A stretch of 64,000 nt of DNA from Aureimonas psammosilenae (GTDB taxonomy: Bacteria > Pseudomonadota > Alphaproteobacteria > Rhizobiales > Rhizobiaceae), in NCBI RefSeq assembly GCF_009176975.1, contig NZ_WEZG01000006.1, positions 62,001-126,000 on the forward strand. Reading direction: 5' to 3'. The notes beneath the pieces are model-generated. The model made no database searches and was not told the origin of the DNA. It saw only the letters and a list, made by a program, of their open reading frames with translations. The position numbers and the translations under genes are program-made. Shown piece by piece: positions 27,462-40,211 of this stretch (the first letter of the stretch is position 1; each line of letters starts with the position of its first letter).

Positions 27462-29582
27462 ATGACGGCAGGCGAAGCGGCGGGCAGCCAAGCGCGAATG
27501 TCTCATCCCGGCGCATGGCTGACGAAACGCCTGCGCCCCGATCCGCAGCGCCTCGTCTACGCGACGAACATCGCCCTCATCACCGTCACGGTCCTGTTCC
27601 TCGCCTTTCTTCTGAACCTCCAGAACACCTATTGGGGGCTGATCAGCATTCCCTTCGTGGCGCAGATCGGCTCCGGCATCACCGTTTGGCGCAGTGTCTC
27701 GCGCATGGTCGGCACGGTGGCGGGCGCTCTCGTCGGCCTCGCGATAATCGCGCTCTTCGCGCAGAGCCCGGTGGCCAGCATCGCGGCGGTGGCGCTCTGG
27801 GCCTTCGGGGTCGGCTATCTCGCCCGGTTCGAGATCGGCTTCGACGCCTATGCCTATGGCACGGCGGGGCTGACGGCCATCGTGATCGTCTTCGGGACCG
27901 GCCCGAACGCCGACCTCGCCTATGGCCTCGCTCTCGCCCGCCTCACCGAAACGCTGATTCCGGTTTTCGCGGCCTTCGCGATCCTCCTGACCGTCTTTCC
28001 GCGCTCCGTCGAGAACACGCTCCAGAAAGGCATTCTCGACGCGCGAGACCGCGTGCTCGCCATCGTGCGACAAGCGGTGGATTTCGACACCGAGCCGGAC
28101 CCCGCCGACCGGCAGGCGGCGACAAAGGCGCTTTCGGCCGCTTATTCCAATCTCAGGGCTTTTTCCTTCGAGCGCTCGCATCGCGGCCTCGACGTGGACA
28201 AGGTCGGCGGCGCGACGAACCGGTTGAACCACCTCCTCGTCGCCGCCGAAACCCTGTCGCTCGTCGCCGAAGGTCCGGAGCGGAATGCCGATGGTCCGAT
28301 CGCGTGGGCGGTGGAAGGGTTTTCGCGGCGTATGGAGGCCATTCCCGTCCGCTTCGGCGGCGCAGAGGGCGCAGGTTCCGCCGCAGCGGGCTTTCGCGAT
28401 TTTCTGGCCGAACTCGACGGCAACATCGAAACCAGGGTTTCCGCGCAGAAAACGGGCGTCGAGCATTCGCGGGACATGACTGCGCTTCACGCGGTCCGCA
28501 ACCTCGCCCAGTGCATGGCGAGCTTTCTGGAAGCGGAAGCCGCCGTGTTCGATCCCCGAAAGCCCGCGCCCCGCCGGCATCCCGTGGCGGCGCGTTATCC
28601 GGACCATCTGGCGGCGGTGCAGCGCGGCCTTCGCCCCGCCCTTCTTCTTGTCGCCATGTCGACGCTCTGGATCGCGACGGCCAGTTCCTCGATCGAGCCG
28701 CTGGCCATGCTGGTCGGCTCGCTCAGCCTCGTTCTGCCCACCATCGCGCCGCGCCCGAGCCTCGGGGGCGCGGGGATCGCGCTCGGCCTCGGGCTTCTCG
28801 CCATGCTGCCCGTCGCCGTCTTCCTCCAGATCGCGCTGCCTTACGTGGAAAGCTTTCCGGTCTTCGCCCTGATCCTCGCTTCGGTGATGTTCGTGTTCTT
28901 CTATATCTGCAGCGCGCCGGGGCGGCTGATCTACGCCTTCGGCGGCACGATCATGCTCGCCATCACGCTCCAGCCCGCCAATACGCAGAGCTACAACCCG
29001 CTCGGCCTTTTCAACACGGGCGCGGCGCTGGCGCTCCTGCCGGCCGCCATCGCGGTCGCCTTCACGGTGATCGTGCCGGAAAACCAGAACTGGCTGCGAA
29101 GCCATCTGCGGCGGGGAATGCGGCACCTTCTCGGCCGTGCCGCATCCGGGCGCGACGAGGACCCGGACGAGTTCCTGGCCCAGTCCCTCGATGTGATCGG
29201 CGATTACGGCGGCGACCTCGATCTCGGGCAGGACGACAACCGCGCGCTCCTGCGCCGTGCGCGTCTTTCGGTGGTGTTGGGGATGGAGCTTCACCAGTTG
29301 CATCGCCTGCGCCGCCTCGGCCATCTGCCGCGGGACCTGTCGGACCTCGTGCCGGAAATGGGCACAAGCCTTGCGGGCGCAGCGTTCTCCGAGAAACCAA
29401 CCCCGCCGGATCTCGCGATCTTCGCTGAGGCCGAGAACCGAGCCGGCGCGCTTCTCGGCAAGGCGCAAGCGAGCGGCCCGTCCCGCAGCGCGGTGCTGCG
29501 CTTTCTTCTCGGCGCACGCTTCCTTCATGACGTGGCGCGAACGCGGCTCGGGGCGCAGCCTAAGGGCAAGCCTCTAGCATGA
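27462..29582 (+). CDS. FUSC family efflux transporter, AaeB-like
   Basis: A 706-residue inner-membrane protein of the aromatic-acid/fusaric-acid resistance family. It has two membrane bundles, about residues 30-185 (LITVTVLFLAFLLNL, TVAGALVGLAIIALF and others) and about 385-560, each followed by a soluble region. The family motif around NTYWGLISIPFVAQIGSG is at about 52-70. Downstream DUF1656 and membrane-fusion genes complete an AaeBXA-type pump, expected to export aromatic acids or similar compounds with an outer-membrane channel encoded elsewhere. ATG at 27462 has GAGGGG 11 bp upstream; an ATG 12 codons later is the alternative. Confidence 0.88.
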   Translation: MTAGEAAGSQARMSHPGAWLTKRLRPDPQRLVYATNIALITVTVLFLAFLLNLQNTYWGLISIPFVAQIGSGITVWRSVSRMVGTVAGALVGLAIIALFAQSPVASIAAVALWAFGVGYLARFEIGFDAYAYGTAGLTAIVIVFGTGPNADLAYGLALARLTETLIPVFAAFAILLTVFPRSVENTLQKGILDARDRVLAIVRQAVDFDTEPDPADRQAATKALSAAYSNLRAFSFERSHRGLDVDKVGGATNRLNHLLVAAETLSLVAEGPERNADGPIAWAVEGFSRRMEAIPVRFGGAEGAGSAAAGFRDFLAELDGNIETRVSAQKTGVEHSRDMTALHAVRNLAQCMASFLEAEAAVFDPRKPAPRRHPVAARYPDHLAAVQRGLRPALLLVAMSTLWIATASSSIEPLAMLVGSLSLVLPTIAPRPSLGGAGIALGLGLLAMLPVAVFLQIALPYVESFPVFALILASVMFVFFYICSAPGRLIYAFGGTIMLAITLQPANTQSYNPLGLFNTGAALALLPAAIAVAFTVIVPENQNWLRSHLRRGMRHLLGRAASGRDEDPDEFLAQSLDVIGDYGGDLDLGQDDNRALLRRARLSVVLGMELHQLHRLRRLGHLPRDLSDLVPEMGTSLAGAAFSEKPTPPDLAIFAEAENRAGALLGKAQASGPSRSAVLRFLLGARFLHDVARTRLGAQPKGKPLA

Positions 29583-29782
29583 GACACGAGATTTCCGCCC
29601 TTGGCCTCCTGTTCCCTTCGCTCCTCCTCTGCGGCGTCATCGCCGCCGTCCTCTGGTTCGCCTTCGACTGGCTGATGCTGCGCTTGTCGCTTTGGCGCTT
29701 CTTCTGGCACCCGCCGCTCGCGCGCCTCGCCCTTTTCTTCGTGGTCTTCGGCGTGGTTTCCGCCGTCTACCCGGACTTTTGA
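29579..29782 (+). CDS. DUF1656 (AaeX-like) small membrane protein
   Basis: A 67-residue protein with two membrane helices, LLFPSLLLCGVIAAVLWFAF (about 10-29) and LARLALFFVVFGVVSAVY (about 46-63). DUF1656 proteins sit between the FUSC permease and the membrane-fusion subunit in AaeBXA-type efflux sets, exactly as here. The ATG overlaps the FUSC stop (ATGA), and the fusion-protein gene follows after 9 bp. Its mechanistic role in the pump is not established. Confidence 0.9.
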   Translation: MRHEISALGLLFPSLLLCGVIAAVLWFAFDWLMLRLSLWRFFWHPPLARLALFFVVFGVVSAVYPDF

Positions 29783-29791
29783 AGATCCCCG

Positions 29792-30724
29792 ATGATCGTT
29801 CTTCGCCTCGCCCTCACCGCCCTTCTCGTCGTCGGCGCCGTTTTCGGCGCGACCTTCATCTGGACGACCTATTTCGAGAATCCATGGACGCGCGACGCGC
29901 GCGTCTTCGCCCGCTCCATCCAAGTCGCGAGCTATGTCGCGGGCAACGTGATCGAGCTGCCCGTCCACAACAACGCGCCCGTGAAGAAGGGCGATCTCCT
30001 GATGCGGATCGATCCGGCCACTTACGAGTCGGCCGCGCGTCAGGCGCAGGCGCAGCTCGACGTGTCGATCGCCGACCGCAACGTCCAGGCCGACAACACC
30101 AACCGCACCCTGGAACTCGCCCGCCGCGACGGCGCGACGGTTTCGCAGGCGGCGGTGGTGCAGGCGCAGTTGCAGCTCGCCTCATCCAACGCCTCCGTGG
30201 AAGCCTCGCAGGCGAGCCTCGAAGACGCCGAAATCAATCTGGCGCGAACCGAGATCCGCTCCACCGTCGATGGGTTCGTGACGAACCTGCGCGTCGATGT
30301 CGGCGACTATGCGCAGCCGGGCAGCCCGGTGATGGCGGTGGTGGATTCCAATTCCTACCGCATCGACGCTTATTTCATGGAAACCAAGCTGCCCCGCATA
30401 ACAGTGGGAGCAGAAGCGCGCATTCGCCTGATGGCCAGCAACACGGTGTTGCAGGGCCGCGTGCGCTCCGTCGCGCGGGCTATCGCCGACCCGCAGAACG
30501 CCACATCCTCCGATCTTCTGCTGGCGCCCGAGCCGTCCTTCGAATGGGTGCGCCTCGCCCAGCGCATTCCAGTCGACATCGGCTTCGAAAGCCTGCCGCC
30601 CGACGTGCCCCTGGTGTCCGGCGCGACCGCAACGGTGATCATCGAGCCGCCGGCGGCCGAGCGGGACATGCCTTGGTATCGGCGAGCCTGGAAGCCTGTC
30701 GGCGACTGGCTCGCCTTTCGCTGA
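29792..30724 (+). CDS. HlyD/AaeA-type efflux membrane-fusion protein
   Basis: A 310-residue periplasmic adaptor anchored by an N-terminal helix (LALTALLVVGAVFGATFIW, about 4-22). After the anchor come the half-lipoyl motif QVASYVAGNVIELPVHNNAPVKKGDLLMRID, an alpha-helical hairpin (about 65-140, alanine/glutamine rich), the second lipoyl half RTEIRSTVDGFVTNLRVDVG and a beta-barrel region. This matches AaeA. It connects the FUSC permease to an outer-membrane channel not found in this window. It ends 3 bp from the convergent chemoreceptor gene. Confidence 0.9.
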   Translation: MIVLRLALTALLVVGAVFGATFIWTTYFENPWTRDARVFARSIQVASYVAGNVIELPVHNNAPVKKGDLLMRIDPATYESAARQAQAQLDVSIADRNVQADNTNRTLELARRDGATVSQAAVVQAQLQLASSNASVEASQASLEDAEINLARTEIRSTVDGFVTNLRVDVGDYAQPGSPVMAVVDSNSYRIDAYFMETKLPRITVGAEARIRLMASNTVLQGRVRSVARAIADPQNATSSDLLLAPEPSFEWVRLAQRIPVDIGFESLPPDVPLVSGATATVIIEPPAAERDMPWYRRAWKPVGDWLAFR

Positions 30725-30727
30725 TCG

Positions 30728-32647
30728 TCAGAACTCTTCCCAATCGTCCCCTTGCGGCTTGGCCTGTGCCGTCTGGCGCATCTGCCGCATGGGGGCGGCA
30801 GGCGCGCGGGAAGCGGAGCGCTGCGGCAGCGCGGTTCGCACCGGCGCCGGGGCTTGGCCGGCAACCGTCGCAGCCGCGCCGACGCGGAAAGTCTGCGCCA
30901 ACTGCGCCAGCGATTCCGTTTCGCCCGCCAGGCTCTGCGCAGCCGCCGTTGTTTCCTCGACCATCGCCGCGTTCTGTTGCGTGACCTTGTCCATCTGATC
31001 GGCCGCCGTCGACACCTCGCGAAGGCTCGTCGCTTGTTCGCGCGCCGAGCGGGCGATTTCAGTGATCGAGGTCGCGATGCCGCCGACCTGTTCCATGATG
31101 CCCGTCAGCGCACGGCCGGAAGCGGAAACGAGATCCACGCCGCGTTCGACCTGGGCGGTGGAGGTGGAGATGAGCTGCTTGATCTCCTTCGCCGCTTCCG
31201 CCGAACGCTGGGCCAAGCCCCGCACTTCCTGCGCCACCACCGCGAAGCCTCGGCCGGCTTCCCCGGCACGTGCCGCCTCGACGCCGGCATTCAACGCGAG
31301 AAGATTGGTCTGGAAGGCGATCTCGTCGATCACCCCGATGATCTTGCCGATCTCGGCGGAGGAATGCTCGATCTCCGCCATCGCCGACACGGCCTGTCCG
31401 ACGACGGTGCCGCCCTTTTCGGCGTCCTTCTGCGCGACGGCGGTGGCCGCCTTGGCGTCGTCGGCGCCTTGCGCGGTACGGTTGACGCTGTGCATCACCT
31501 CAGACAAAGCCGCGACGGTTTCCTCGAGGCTGGCCGCCTGCTGCTCGGTGCGCTGCGACAGGTCGCCCGCCGCCACCGTGATCTCGCTCAAGCCCCCGCG
31601 GATGGAGGACACCGAACCCACCACCGAACCGATGGCCCCTTCCAGTTGCGCCACGGAGGTATTGAACTGTTCGCGGATCGTCTCGAACTCGGGCGCCACG
31701 CTTTGCGTCATCCGTACCGTGAGGTCGCCCGCCGCCAGCCGCTCGAAGCCCGCTTCCACGACATGCACGAAGGCGCGCAGGTCTTCTGCCTTGGCATTGT
31801 CGATTGCCGCCTGACGCTCCGCGCTCGAGGCCTGCGCTTCGCGGGAAACACGCGCTTCCTCTTCCAGGCGAACCCGCTCCAGGCCCGCTTCCTTGAACAC
31901 CTGTACCGCACGGGCCATCGACCCGATCTCGTCGCGGCGATCCACCGCCGGCACGGTGACGGCGTGGTCGCCGTCGGCCAGATGCCGCATTGCGTCGGTC
32001 AGCTTGACGATCGGATTGGCGATGCTGCGACGGATCAGATAGGCGACCGTGAAGAGGCCCAGAGTGATCGCGCCGAGCCAGCCGGCCATGCGAAGGACGT
32101 TGTCTCGGAAGATTTCGTCGAGATCGTCCACATAGACGCCGGTGCCGACGGACCAGTTCCAGGGCTGGAACTTCTCGATATAGGAAAGCTTGGGCAACGC
32201 CTCGGTCTGGCCGGCGCGGGCGCGGTAATAATCAACGAACCCGCCTCCATTTCCGGCGGTCTCGATCAACGCGCGGATGTGGAACTTGCCGTTGGCGTCC
32301 TTCTCGTCCCAGCCGCTTTTGCCTTCGAGCTTGGCATCGGCATGGATGACGCGCGTTCCGTCGGGAAGATAAGCGAAGATATATTCGTTCTTGCCGTAGC
32401 GCAGGTTGCGCACGGCATCGTGGGCGGCGCTCTTGGCTGCCGCCTCATCCAGTTCCCCGGCGGCCTGCTTATCGGCGTAGAACTTCAACACGGACAGAGC
32501 GGACTGTACTTGCGCCTGCAGAAGGGCTTCCCGATCGCTCCAGATGGTCTGGCGAAGCGAAACGAGTTGAACCGCCGTGATCGCCACGATGCACACGGCC
32601 GCAAGGGCGATCAAGCCGGTCAGCTTGCGCGAGATGGTCATGCGCAT
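30728..32647 (-). CDS. Methyl-accepting chemotaxis protein with Cache sensor and CheR-tether pentapeptide
   Basis: A 639-residue chemoreceptor. Helix 1 is about 9-30; residues about 35-185 form a periplasmic single-Cache sensor ([31 protein letters not shown]), the type that binds small organic acids in known cases. Helix 2 is about 190-207, then HAMP. The signalling tip [20 protein letters not shown] with [13 protein letters not shown] is intact. The C-terminus ends DWEEF, an xWxxF pentapeptide that tethers CheR/CheB in other receptors. AAGGAGG lies 8 bp before the ATG. No other che or flagellar genes are in the window, so it signals to a system elsewhere. Confidence 0.93.
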   Translation of the reverse strand: MRMTISRKLTGLIALAAVCIVAITAVQLVSLRQTIWSDREALLQAQVQSALSVLKFYADKQAAGELDEAAAKSAAHDAVRNLRYGKNEYIFAYLPDGTRVIHADAKLEGKSGWDEKDANGKFHIRALIETAGNGGGFVDYYRARAGQTEALPKLSYIEKFQPWNWSVGTGVYVDDLDEIFRDNVLRMAGWLGAITLGLFTVAYLIRRSIANPIVKLTDAMRHLADGDHAVTVPAVDRRDEIGSMARAVQVFKEAGLERVRLEEEARVSREAQASSAERQAAIDNAKAEDLRAFVHVVEAGFERLAAGDLTVRMTQSVAPEFETIREQFNTSVAQLEGAIGSVVGSVSSIRGGLSEITVAAGDLSQRTEQQAASLEETVAALSEVMHSVNRTAQGADDAKAATAVAQKDAEKGGTVVGQAVSAMAEIEHSSAEIGKIIGVIDEIAFQTNLLALNAGVEAARAGEAGRGFAVVAQEVRGLAQRSAEAAKEIKQLISTSTAQVERGVDLVSASGRALTGIMEQVGGIATSITEIARSAREQATSLREVSTAADQMDKVTQQNAAMVEETTAAAQSLAGETESLAQLAQTFRVGAAATVAGQAPAPVRTALPQRSASRAPAAPMRQMRQTAQAKPQGDDWEEF

Positions 32648-32893
32648 CGGATTTCCTCCTTCTCCGCGGGAAGCCGGAGCGGAAATCCGTGGGAATGTCC
32701 GGCAACTTCGGCGCAGGCAAAAGATGCCGACGCTTGGACGTCACCAAAGGTCAAGCGACACAACTCAAAGAAGCTTAGTCGCCGAACACTACCACGCATT
32801 GCAGAACTCCAGTCCATCCGAAGACACACTGGAGAAAAACTTCTAACAATCAGTCCTGTAGCCGTGACTACAACGGACTTTGGAGCGTTTCTT

Positions 32894-34309
32894 TTACCGC
32901 CAGGACCGGATGTCGACGAAACGACCGGCGATCGCCGCCGCCGCCGCCATGGCGGGCGACACGAGGTGGGTGCGGCTTTTGAAGCCCTGGCGTCCCTCGA
33001 AATTGCGATTCGAGGTCGAGGCGCAGCGCTCATAAGGGCTGAGGCGGTCCTCGTTCATGCCGAGGCACATGGAGCAGCCCGGCTCGCGCCAGTCGAAGCC
33101 GGCTTCCTTCAGGATGCGGTCCAGCCCCTCGGCCTCGGCCTGCGCCTTCACGAGGCCGGAGCCGGGGACGATCATGCCGGACACCCCTTCCGCGATCTTG
33201 CGGCCTTCCACGATCTTGGCGACGACGCGCAAATCCTCGATGCGCCCGTTGGTGCAGGAGCCAATGAAGATGCGGTCGAGCTTGATGTCGGTCATCTTCG
33301 TGCCGGGCTGGAGCCCCATATATTCCAGCGCCCGCTTCTTGGACGCGCGCTTCACTTCGTCGGTGATGGTGTCCGGGTCCGGCACGACGCCTTCCACCGA
33401 CACGACATCCTCCGGCGAAGAACCCCAGGACACGATCGGCGGCAGGTTGGCGGCGTCGAGATGCACGATCCTGTCGAAATGGGCGCCCTCGTCCGTGTGG
33501 AGGGTCTTCCACCACGCGACCGCCTTGTCCCAGTTCTCACCCTGCGGCGCGCGGGGCTTGTCCTTCAGATAGGCGAAGGTCTTCTCGTCGGGCGCCACCA
33601 TGCCGGCGCGCGCGCCGCCTTCGATCGTCATGTTGCAGACGGTCATGCGGCCTTCCATGCTGAGGCCGCGAATCGCCTCGCCGGCGAACTCGATCACGTG
33701 GCCGGTGCCGCCCGCCGTGCCGATCTCGCCGATGATGGCGAGGATGATGTCCTTCGCGCCGACACCCTCCGGCGGAGTTCCGGAAACCTCCACCAGCATG
33801 TTCCTGGCCTTCTTCTGGATCAGCGTCTGCGTCGCCAGAACGTGCTCGACCTCGGACGTGCCGATGCCGTTGGCCAGCGCCCCGAAGGCGCCATGGGTGG
33901 AGGTGTGGCTGTCGCCGCAGACGATGGTGGTGCCGGGCAAGGTGAAGCCCTGTTCCGGCCCGATGATGTGGACGATGCCCTGGCGCCGGTCGGCCGCCGA
34001 ATAATATTCGAGGCCGAACTCGGCGACATTGGCTTCCAGCGCCTCGACCTGGATGCGGCTTTCCTCGTTGCGGATGCCTAAGATCCGGTCGGGCGAGGTC
34101 GGCACGTTGTGATCCACCACGGCCAGCGTCCGCTCCGGATGGCGCACCCGCCGCCCGGCCGCGCGCAAGCCCTCGAAGGCCTGCGGGCTCGTCACCTCGT
34201 GGACGAGATGGCGGTCGATATAGATGAGGCTGTCGCCTCCCTCGCCCGTTTCGATCAGGTGATCGTCCCAGATCTTGTCGTAGAGGGTGCGGGGCTTGGT
34301 CTCGCTCAT
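32894..34309 (-). CDS. leuC: 3-isopropylmalate dehydratase large subunit
   Basis: Leucine biosynthesis: isomerises 2-isopropylmalate to 3-isopropylmalate with LeuD. The 471-residue aconitase-family protein carries the 4Fe-4S ligands in IGSCTNGR and [10 protein letters not shown], plus [23 protein letters not shown] and [10 protein letters not shown] blocks. ATG at 34309 has GAGGACC upstream and matches the [14 protein letters not shown] family start. leuD and leuB are not adjacent, as is common in this group. The 246-bp gap before the chemoreceptor gene downstream is less GC-rich and shows no coding potential. Confidence 0.96.
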   Translation of the reverse strand: MSETKPRTLYDKIWDDHLIETGEGGDSLIYIDRHLVHEVTSPQAFEGLRAAGRRVRHPERTLAVVDHNVPTSPDRILGIRNEESRIQVEALEANVAEFGLEYYSAADRRQGIVHIIGPEQGFTLPGTTIVCGDSHTSTHGAFGALANGIGTSEVEHVLATQTLIQKKARNMLVEVSGTPPEGVGAKDIILAIIGEIGTAGGTGHVIEFAGEAIRGLSMEGRMTVCNMTIEGGARAGMVAPDEKTFAYLKDKPRAPQGENWDKAVAWWKTLHTDEGAHFDRIVHLDAANLPPIVSWGSSPEDVVSVEGVVPDPDTITDEVKRASKKRALEYMGLQPGTKMTDIKLDRIFIGSCTNGRIEDLRVVAKIVEGRKIAEGVSGMIVPGSGLVKAQAEAEGLDRILKEAGFDWREPGCSMCLGMNEDRLSPYERCASTSNRNFEGRQGFKSRTHLVSPAMAAAAAIAGRFVDIRSWR

Positions 34310-34655
34310 GACGGTGGTCCTCGAAGATGGCTCGGCCGGACGGCGCTTCACGAGAAGCAGCCTGTCTTGCGGCCCGATGATAGGTTCGACGCGGATGGAA
34401 GGCGGGAAAGCCGTCCGCGCAAAATCGCGCGGCTTCGCCCCTCGTCAGCAGCTAAGGCCTCGGCTCGCGATCAGCCGGTAGAAGAAGCGGCCGGGCAAAC
34501 GCGTGCGATCGTCCACCGGCGAAAAGCCGAGGGTGGACGGCAGATGCGCGTGGGGGCCGGAGCGCGTTGACATGGTTCTAAAATAGCGGTCTGCGTGTTG
34601 TCCTGCAACGGCTTTGCAAAAGGCCGCCACCCGGCACGATGCGGAACGCAACGGC
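34310..34655. other. 346-bp divergent intergenic region between leuC and DUF2214 gene
   Basis: No family gene is recognisable. On the minus strand a 42-codon frame (34573-34445, starting MSTRSGPHAHLP) lies upstream of leuC but lacks a clear ribosome-binding site and has no run of leucine codons. Between it and leuC lies a perfect hairpin CCGCGC-6-GCGCGG near 34417-34434. The region must hold the promoters for leuC and the DUF2214 gene; I could not pick convincing -35/-10 boxes. Confidence 0.5.
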
Positions 34656-35105
34656 ATGGCTCTCGACTTCGCGCTGGCCGCCATTCACCACCTTCTGGTC
34701 TTCGCGCTGTTCGGCGTTTTCCTGGTGGAGATGACGGCGGTCCGGCCCGGTATGGACGCCAAGGCGCTCGTCAGGGTCGCGCGCATCGACGCCGTCTACG
34801 GCGCCCTTTCGCTGGGCGTCATCGTGGCCGGCATCCTGCGCCTCATCTACGGACTGAAAGGCTGGGACTATTACACCGGCAACCACGCCTTCTGGGGCAA
34901 GATGACGGCCTTCGCCCTTGTCGGCATCCTGTCGATCGCGCCATCGATACGCTTCGCGCGCTGGCGCAAAGCCTTCCAGGCCGATCCGGGCTTCACGCCG
35001 CCGGATGCCGAGATCCGGGTCGCGCGCCGCTTTCTCCATGCGGAAGCCGCGTTCTTCGTTCTGATCCCCATTTTCGCCGCCGCCATGGCCCGCGGGCTCG
35101 GCTGA
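34656..35105 (+). CDS. DUF2214 family membrane protein
   Basis: A 149-residue protein with four predicted membrane helices: about 5-25 (LAAIHHLLVFALFGVFLVEM), 48-66 (YGALSLGVIVAGILRLIYG), 79-98 and 127-146. Conserved polar and aromatic residues include the early H-H pair, RLIYGLKGWDYYTGNHAFWGK and a late HAEA. The HH and His-containing helices resemble haem- or metal-binding membrane proteins, but DUF2214 has no known function. ATG at 34656 matches the family start MALDFALAAIHHLLVF; the ribosome-binding site is weak. Confidence 0.82.
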   Translation: MALDFALAAIHHLLVFALFGVFLVEMTAVRPGMDAKALVRVARIDAVYGALSLGVIVAGILRLIYGLKGWDYYTGNHAFWGKMTAFALVGILSIAPSIRFARWRKAFQADPGFTPPDAEIRVARRFLHAEAAFFVLIPIFAAAMARGLG

Positions 35106-35107
35106 GG

Positions 35108-35473
35108 TCAGACGAGCTTCAACTGCCGGTCGAAGACGCGCAGCACCTGGGGCAACTCATGGCCACGCTTCATCACGAGGCCGCCGGCGGCGACCACCGC
35201 GAAGGCACCCTGCTTGCGCGCGAGCTTCGGATTCTTCTCGATCCGGAAGAGCGGCATTTCGCTGGTGCGGCGGAACACGGAAAACACCGCGCGGTCCTTC
35301 AGCATGTCGATGGCATAGTCGCGCCATTCACCGGCCGCCACCATCCGCCCGTAGATGTTGAGGATTTCGGAAAGTTCGCGTCGGTCGAAGGACACGACGC
35401 TTTGGCGAGGCAGCGCGGCGGAGAAGTCGAGAAGCTGCGCCGTTTGCCCTTCGCCCGAGATGGATTCGGCCAA
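35108..35473 (-). CDS. DUF2794 family protein
   Basis: A 121-residue soluble protein that matches the alphaproteobacterial DUF2794 family over most of its length: VVSFDRRELSEILNIYGRMV, AAGEWRDYAIDMLKDRAVFS, and the basic IEKNPKLARKQGAF block. Function is unknown; the charge pattern could suit nucleic-acid or protein binding, which is speculation. The start is TTG at 35473 with AGGGG about 8 bp upstream. It converges with the DUF2214 gene with a 2-bp gap. Confidence 0.87.
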   Translation of the reverse strand: MAESISGEGQTAQLLDFSAALPRQSVVSFDRRELSEILNIYGRMVAAGEWRDYAIDMLKDRAVFSVFRRTSEMPLFRIEKNPKLARKQGAFAVVAAGGLVMKRGHELPQVLRVFDRQLKLV

Positions 35474-35591
35474 GTCACCGCCCCTTTTCTATCACCGGCA
35501 CGAAACGGATGGAGCCGTGCCGGGGCGTCATCATGGTGACATGAAACTGGAAGCGCGGCAAAAGGATTTCAAGCCTTCAGGCCGGCTTGCC

Positions 35592-36359
35592 TCAGGGCAT
35601 GATCCTGGCGGCGGCAAGGATCGCACCCGGTCCGCCATCGGCCGTCACCTCCTGCAGGATCGCCGCGCAGCCGAAGGACTTGCCGCTTTTGCCCAGCACC
35701 GACAAGGGAATATCGACCCCCATCGGCTTGCCTTCCCACATGCCGAGAATGCGCCAGGACCGCACGGCATTGGTGGATACGAGCGTCTTGCCTTCGTTCT
35801 CGCCCCGGTCGACCTGCGTTTCGCTCCAGCGATCGAAGACCACCAGCATCAGAACGGGGGGCTTGGCGCCGGCGGGCGTCGCGCCGCCATCGGCGGAGAT
35901 ATGCAGGCGGTCGCCTTTCAGGGCGAGTTTCACCAGGGGTTCCCCGTTTCCGCCGCCCTTGTTCAGCGCCGTCTCCGTGACGGCGCTGCGGATTGCCTGT
36001 TCCTCGGCGCCCGGCACGTCGCGGCGCCCGTTGATGACGGCCTGTGGGGTGTAGACGGTGCCGGAGCGCAGCGTTTCGGCATAGGCCTGCTGGCGCTCGG
36101 TGTTCTCGCGCGAGCCGTGGGTGTCCTGCCAGCCGATATAGTCCCAGTAATCGACATGGTAGGCGAGCGCGACGAGCTTCGGGTCGGAGGACAAGGCCGC
36201 CAGAACCCCGTCCGCCGGCGGGCAGGAATCGCAGCCCTGGCTGGTGAAGAGTTCGACGACGCCCGAAACGTCGCGGCTCGACACCTCGCGGTCGCCGGCA
36301 AGCGCAGGACAAGCGAGAGCGAAGGCGGACAAGCCGGCGAGAAGGGTCGCGCGCATCAT
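35592..36359 (-). CDS. DUF1223 thioredoxin-like exported protein
   Basis: A 255-residue protein with a signal peptide (MMRATLLAGLSAFALACPALAG) and a thioredoxin-like fold typical of DUF1223. The motif VELFTSQGCDSCPPAD holds a CxxC pair, followed by HVDYWDYIGWQDTHGS and YTPQAVINGRRDVPGA. It is probably a periplasmic thiol-disulfide or copper-related protein, though the family has no proven function. The ATG at 36359 is preferred because GAGAAG lies 8 bp upstream; an ATG two codons earlier is too close to that site. It follows acnA on the same strand but across a strong terminator. Confidence 0.85.
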   Translation of the reverse strand: MMRATLLAGLSAFALACPALAGDREVSSRDVSGVVELFTSQGCDSCPPADGVLAALSSDPKLVALAYHVDYWDYIGWQDTHGSRENTERQQAYAETLRSGTVYTPQAVINGRRDVPGAEEQAIRSAVTETALNKGGGNGEPLVKLALKGDRLHISADGGATPAGAKPPVLMLVVFDRWSETQVDRGENEGKTLVSTNAVRSWRILGMWEGKPMGVDIPLSVLGKSGKSFGCAAILQEVTADGGPGAILAAARIMP

Positions 36360-36500
36360 CGCCATCGCTTCTCGCTCGTCATTCCGCGTCGTCCTCGTTT
36401 CTCTGCGGCGCTCGGGGCCCCATGGCAAGGGAAGCTAGCGGCGGGGTCGCTCATCGACCACTCAATTGCGGGTGAGAATTGGCGGGACCGGGATGTGCCG

Positions 36501-36534
36501 AAAAAAGAAGGGCGCCGATTTCCCGGCGCCCTTC
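36501..36534 (-). terminator. Rho-independent terminator of acnA
   Basis: Read on the minus strand, a perfect 10-bp stem GAAGGGCGCC / GGCGCCCTTC closes an 8-base loop and is followed by six T residues (A-run at 36501-36506 on the plus strand). It begins 23 bp after the acnA stop. Confidence 0.93.
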
Positions 36535-36557
36535 GATGGTTTGGAGCTTGGCCGTCT

Positions 36558-39263
<2,706 letters not shown>

Positions 39264-39395
39264 GGCTAAGTCGTTCCTTTCGAACCAGTTTTGTCCGAAG
39301 GCGAACGCCCGATCCAAAGCCCATTGGGGCATGAGGAAAGTGCGGGTACGACCATTTCCGCGTGTCGTCCGCCTCGACGCCTGCCGGGCCTTTGC

Positions 39396-39416
39396 CTTAA
39401 GGCTTGATCCCTTAAG
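39396..39416. promoter_or_regulatory. Paired CTTAAG palindromes between acnA and ccmA
   Basis: Two CTTAAG sites (39396-39401 and 39411-39416) are separated by 9 bp in the 258-bp divergent region, about 133-153 bp upstream of the acnA start. A similar CTTAAG pair with different spacing lies ahead of the glycan operon. Whether these bind a regulator is unknown; CTTAAG is expected to be rare in DNA of this base composition. Confidence 0.25.
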
Positions 39417-39521
39417 AATTCCGGTCCGGGCGTCACATCGGCGCTTTCGATCCCACTCCGGTCGCTGGCGTGGTTGGTTCGCCTTATAGGCAAGTTTTGA
39501 ATCGCTATAAAGGGCGTTCGG

Positions 39522-40211
39522 GTGCGGCATCGGCGGATTTTGGAAGCTCCACGCAAGCCGGCGCGCCTTTCCGGGGCGCAACTGGTGCTTTCCCGGGGCT
39601 CCACGCCGGTCGCCGGCCCGGTGGATTTCGCGCTGGAAGCGGGCGAGGCGCTGGCCGTCACCGGCCCGAACGGGGCGGGCAAATCGACGCTGCTGCGCAC
39701 GCTTTTCGGCCTCCTGCCGCCGGGCTCCGGCCAGATCGCCTTCGAGGGACTGGACGGGGCCGATGGCGAGCCGGCGGCAAATCTCGGAGAAGCCGCGCAT
39801 TATCTCGGGCACCGCAATGGGATGAAAGGCGGCGAAACCGTGGAAGCCAACCTCTTGTTCTGGATGCGCTTTCTCGGCGGGAAGGGGCGCGATCCGGCGC
39901 AGGCGCTGGCGGCGGTCGGGCTCGACGGCGCGGGCTCCCTGCCCTTCGCCTATCTGTCGGCGGGCCAACAACGCCGGGCGGCGCTCGCCCGTCTTCTCGT
40001 TTCCCATCGCCCCGTCTGGCTTCTGGACGAACCGACATCCGCGCTCGATTCCGGTGCCCAGGCGCTTTTCGGGCGAATCGCGTCGCAGCACCTGGACGGA
40101 GGCGGGATCGTGATCGCGGCGACGCATCTCCCGCTCGGCATCCCGGCGCGGGAGATGCGCCTCGAACCGGCCGTTCTTTCCCCCACCCTTGCCGAGGATG
40201 CCTGGGCATGA
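39522..40211 (+). CDS. ccmA: Haem ABC exporter ATP-binding protein CcmA
   Basis: ATPase of the CcmABCD complex that loads haem onto CcmE for cytochrome c maturation. The 229 residues show Walker [12 protein letters not shown] (about 48-58), Walker [12 protein letters not shown] and the signature LSAGQQRR, whose serine-alanine form is typical of CcmA. Start GTG at 39522, just after AGGG. It overlaps ccmB by 4 bp (ATGA). No membrane helix; it works at the inner face of the membrane with CcmB and CcmC. Confidence 0.94.
   Translation: MRHRRILEAPRKPARLSGAQLVLSRGSTPVAGPVDFALEAGEALAVTGPNGAGKSTLLRTLFGLLPPGSGQIAFEGLDGADGEPAANLGEAAHYLGHRNGMKGGETVEANLLFWMRFLGGKGRDPAQALAAVGLDGAGSLPFAYLSAGQQRRAALARLLVSHRPVWLLDEPTSALDSGAQALFGRIASQHLDGGGIVIAATHLPLGIPAREMRLEPAVLSPTLAEDAWA

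Noticed and set aside
30752-34081. An 1109-codon plus-strand frame across the chemoreceptor and leuC
   Set aside because: It spans two well-identified minus-strand genes and the gap between them, with no similarity to any family.
39506-39511. TATAAA just before ccmA as a -10 box
   Set aside because: It lies only 11 bp from the start codon and lacks a matching -35 at 17 bp; transcription would begin at the start codon.
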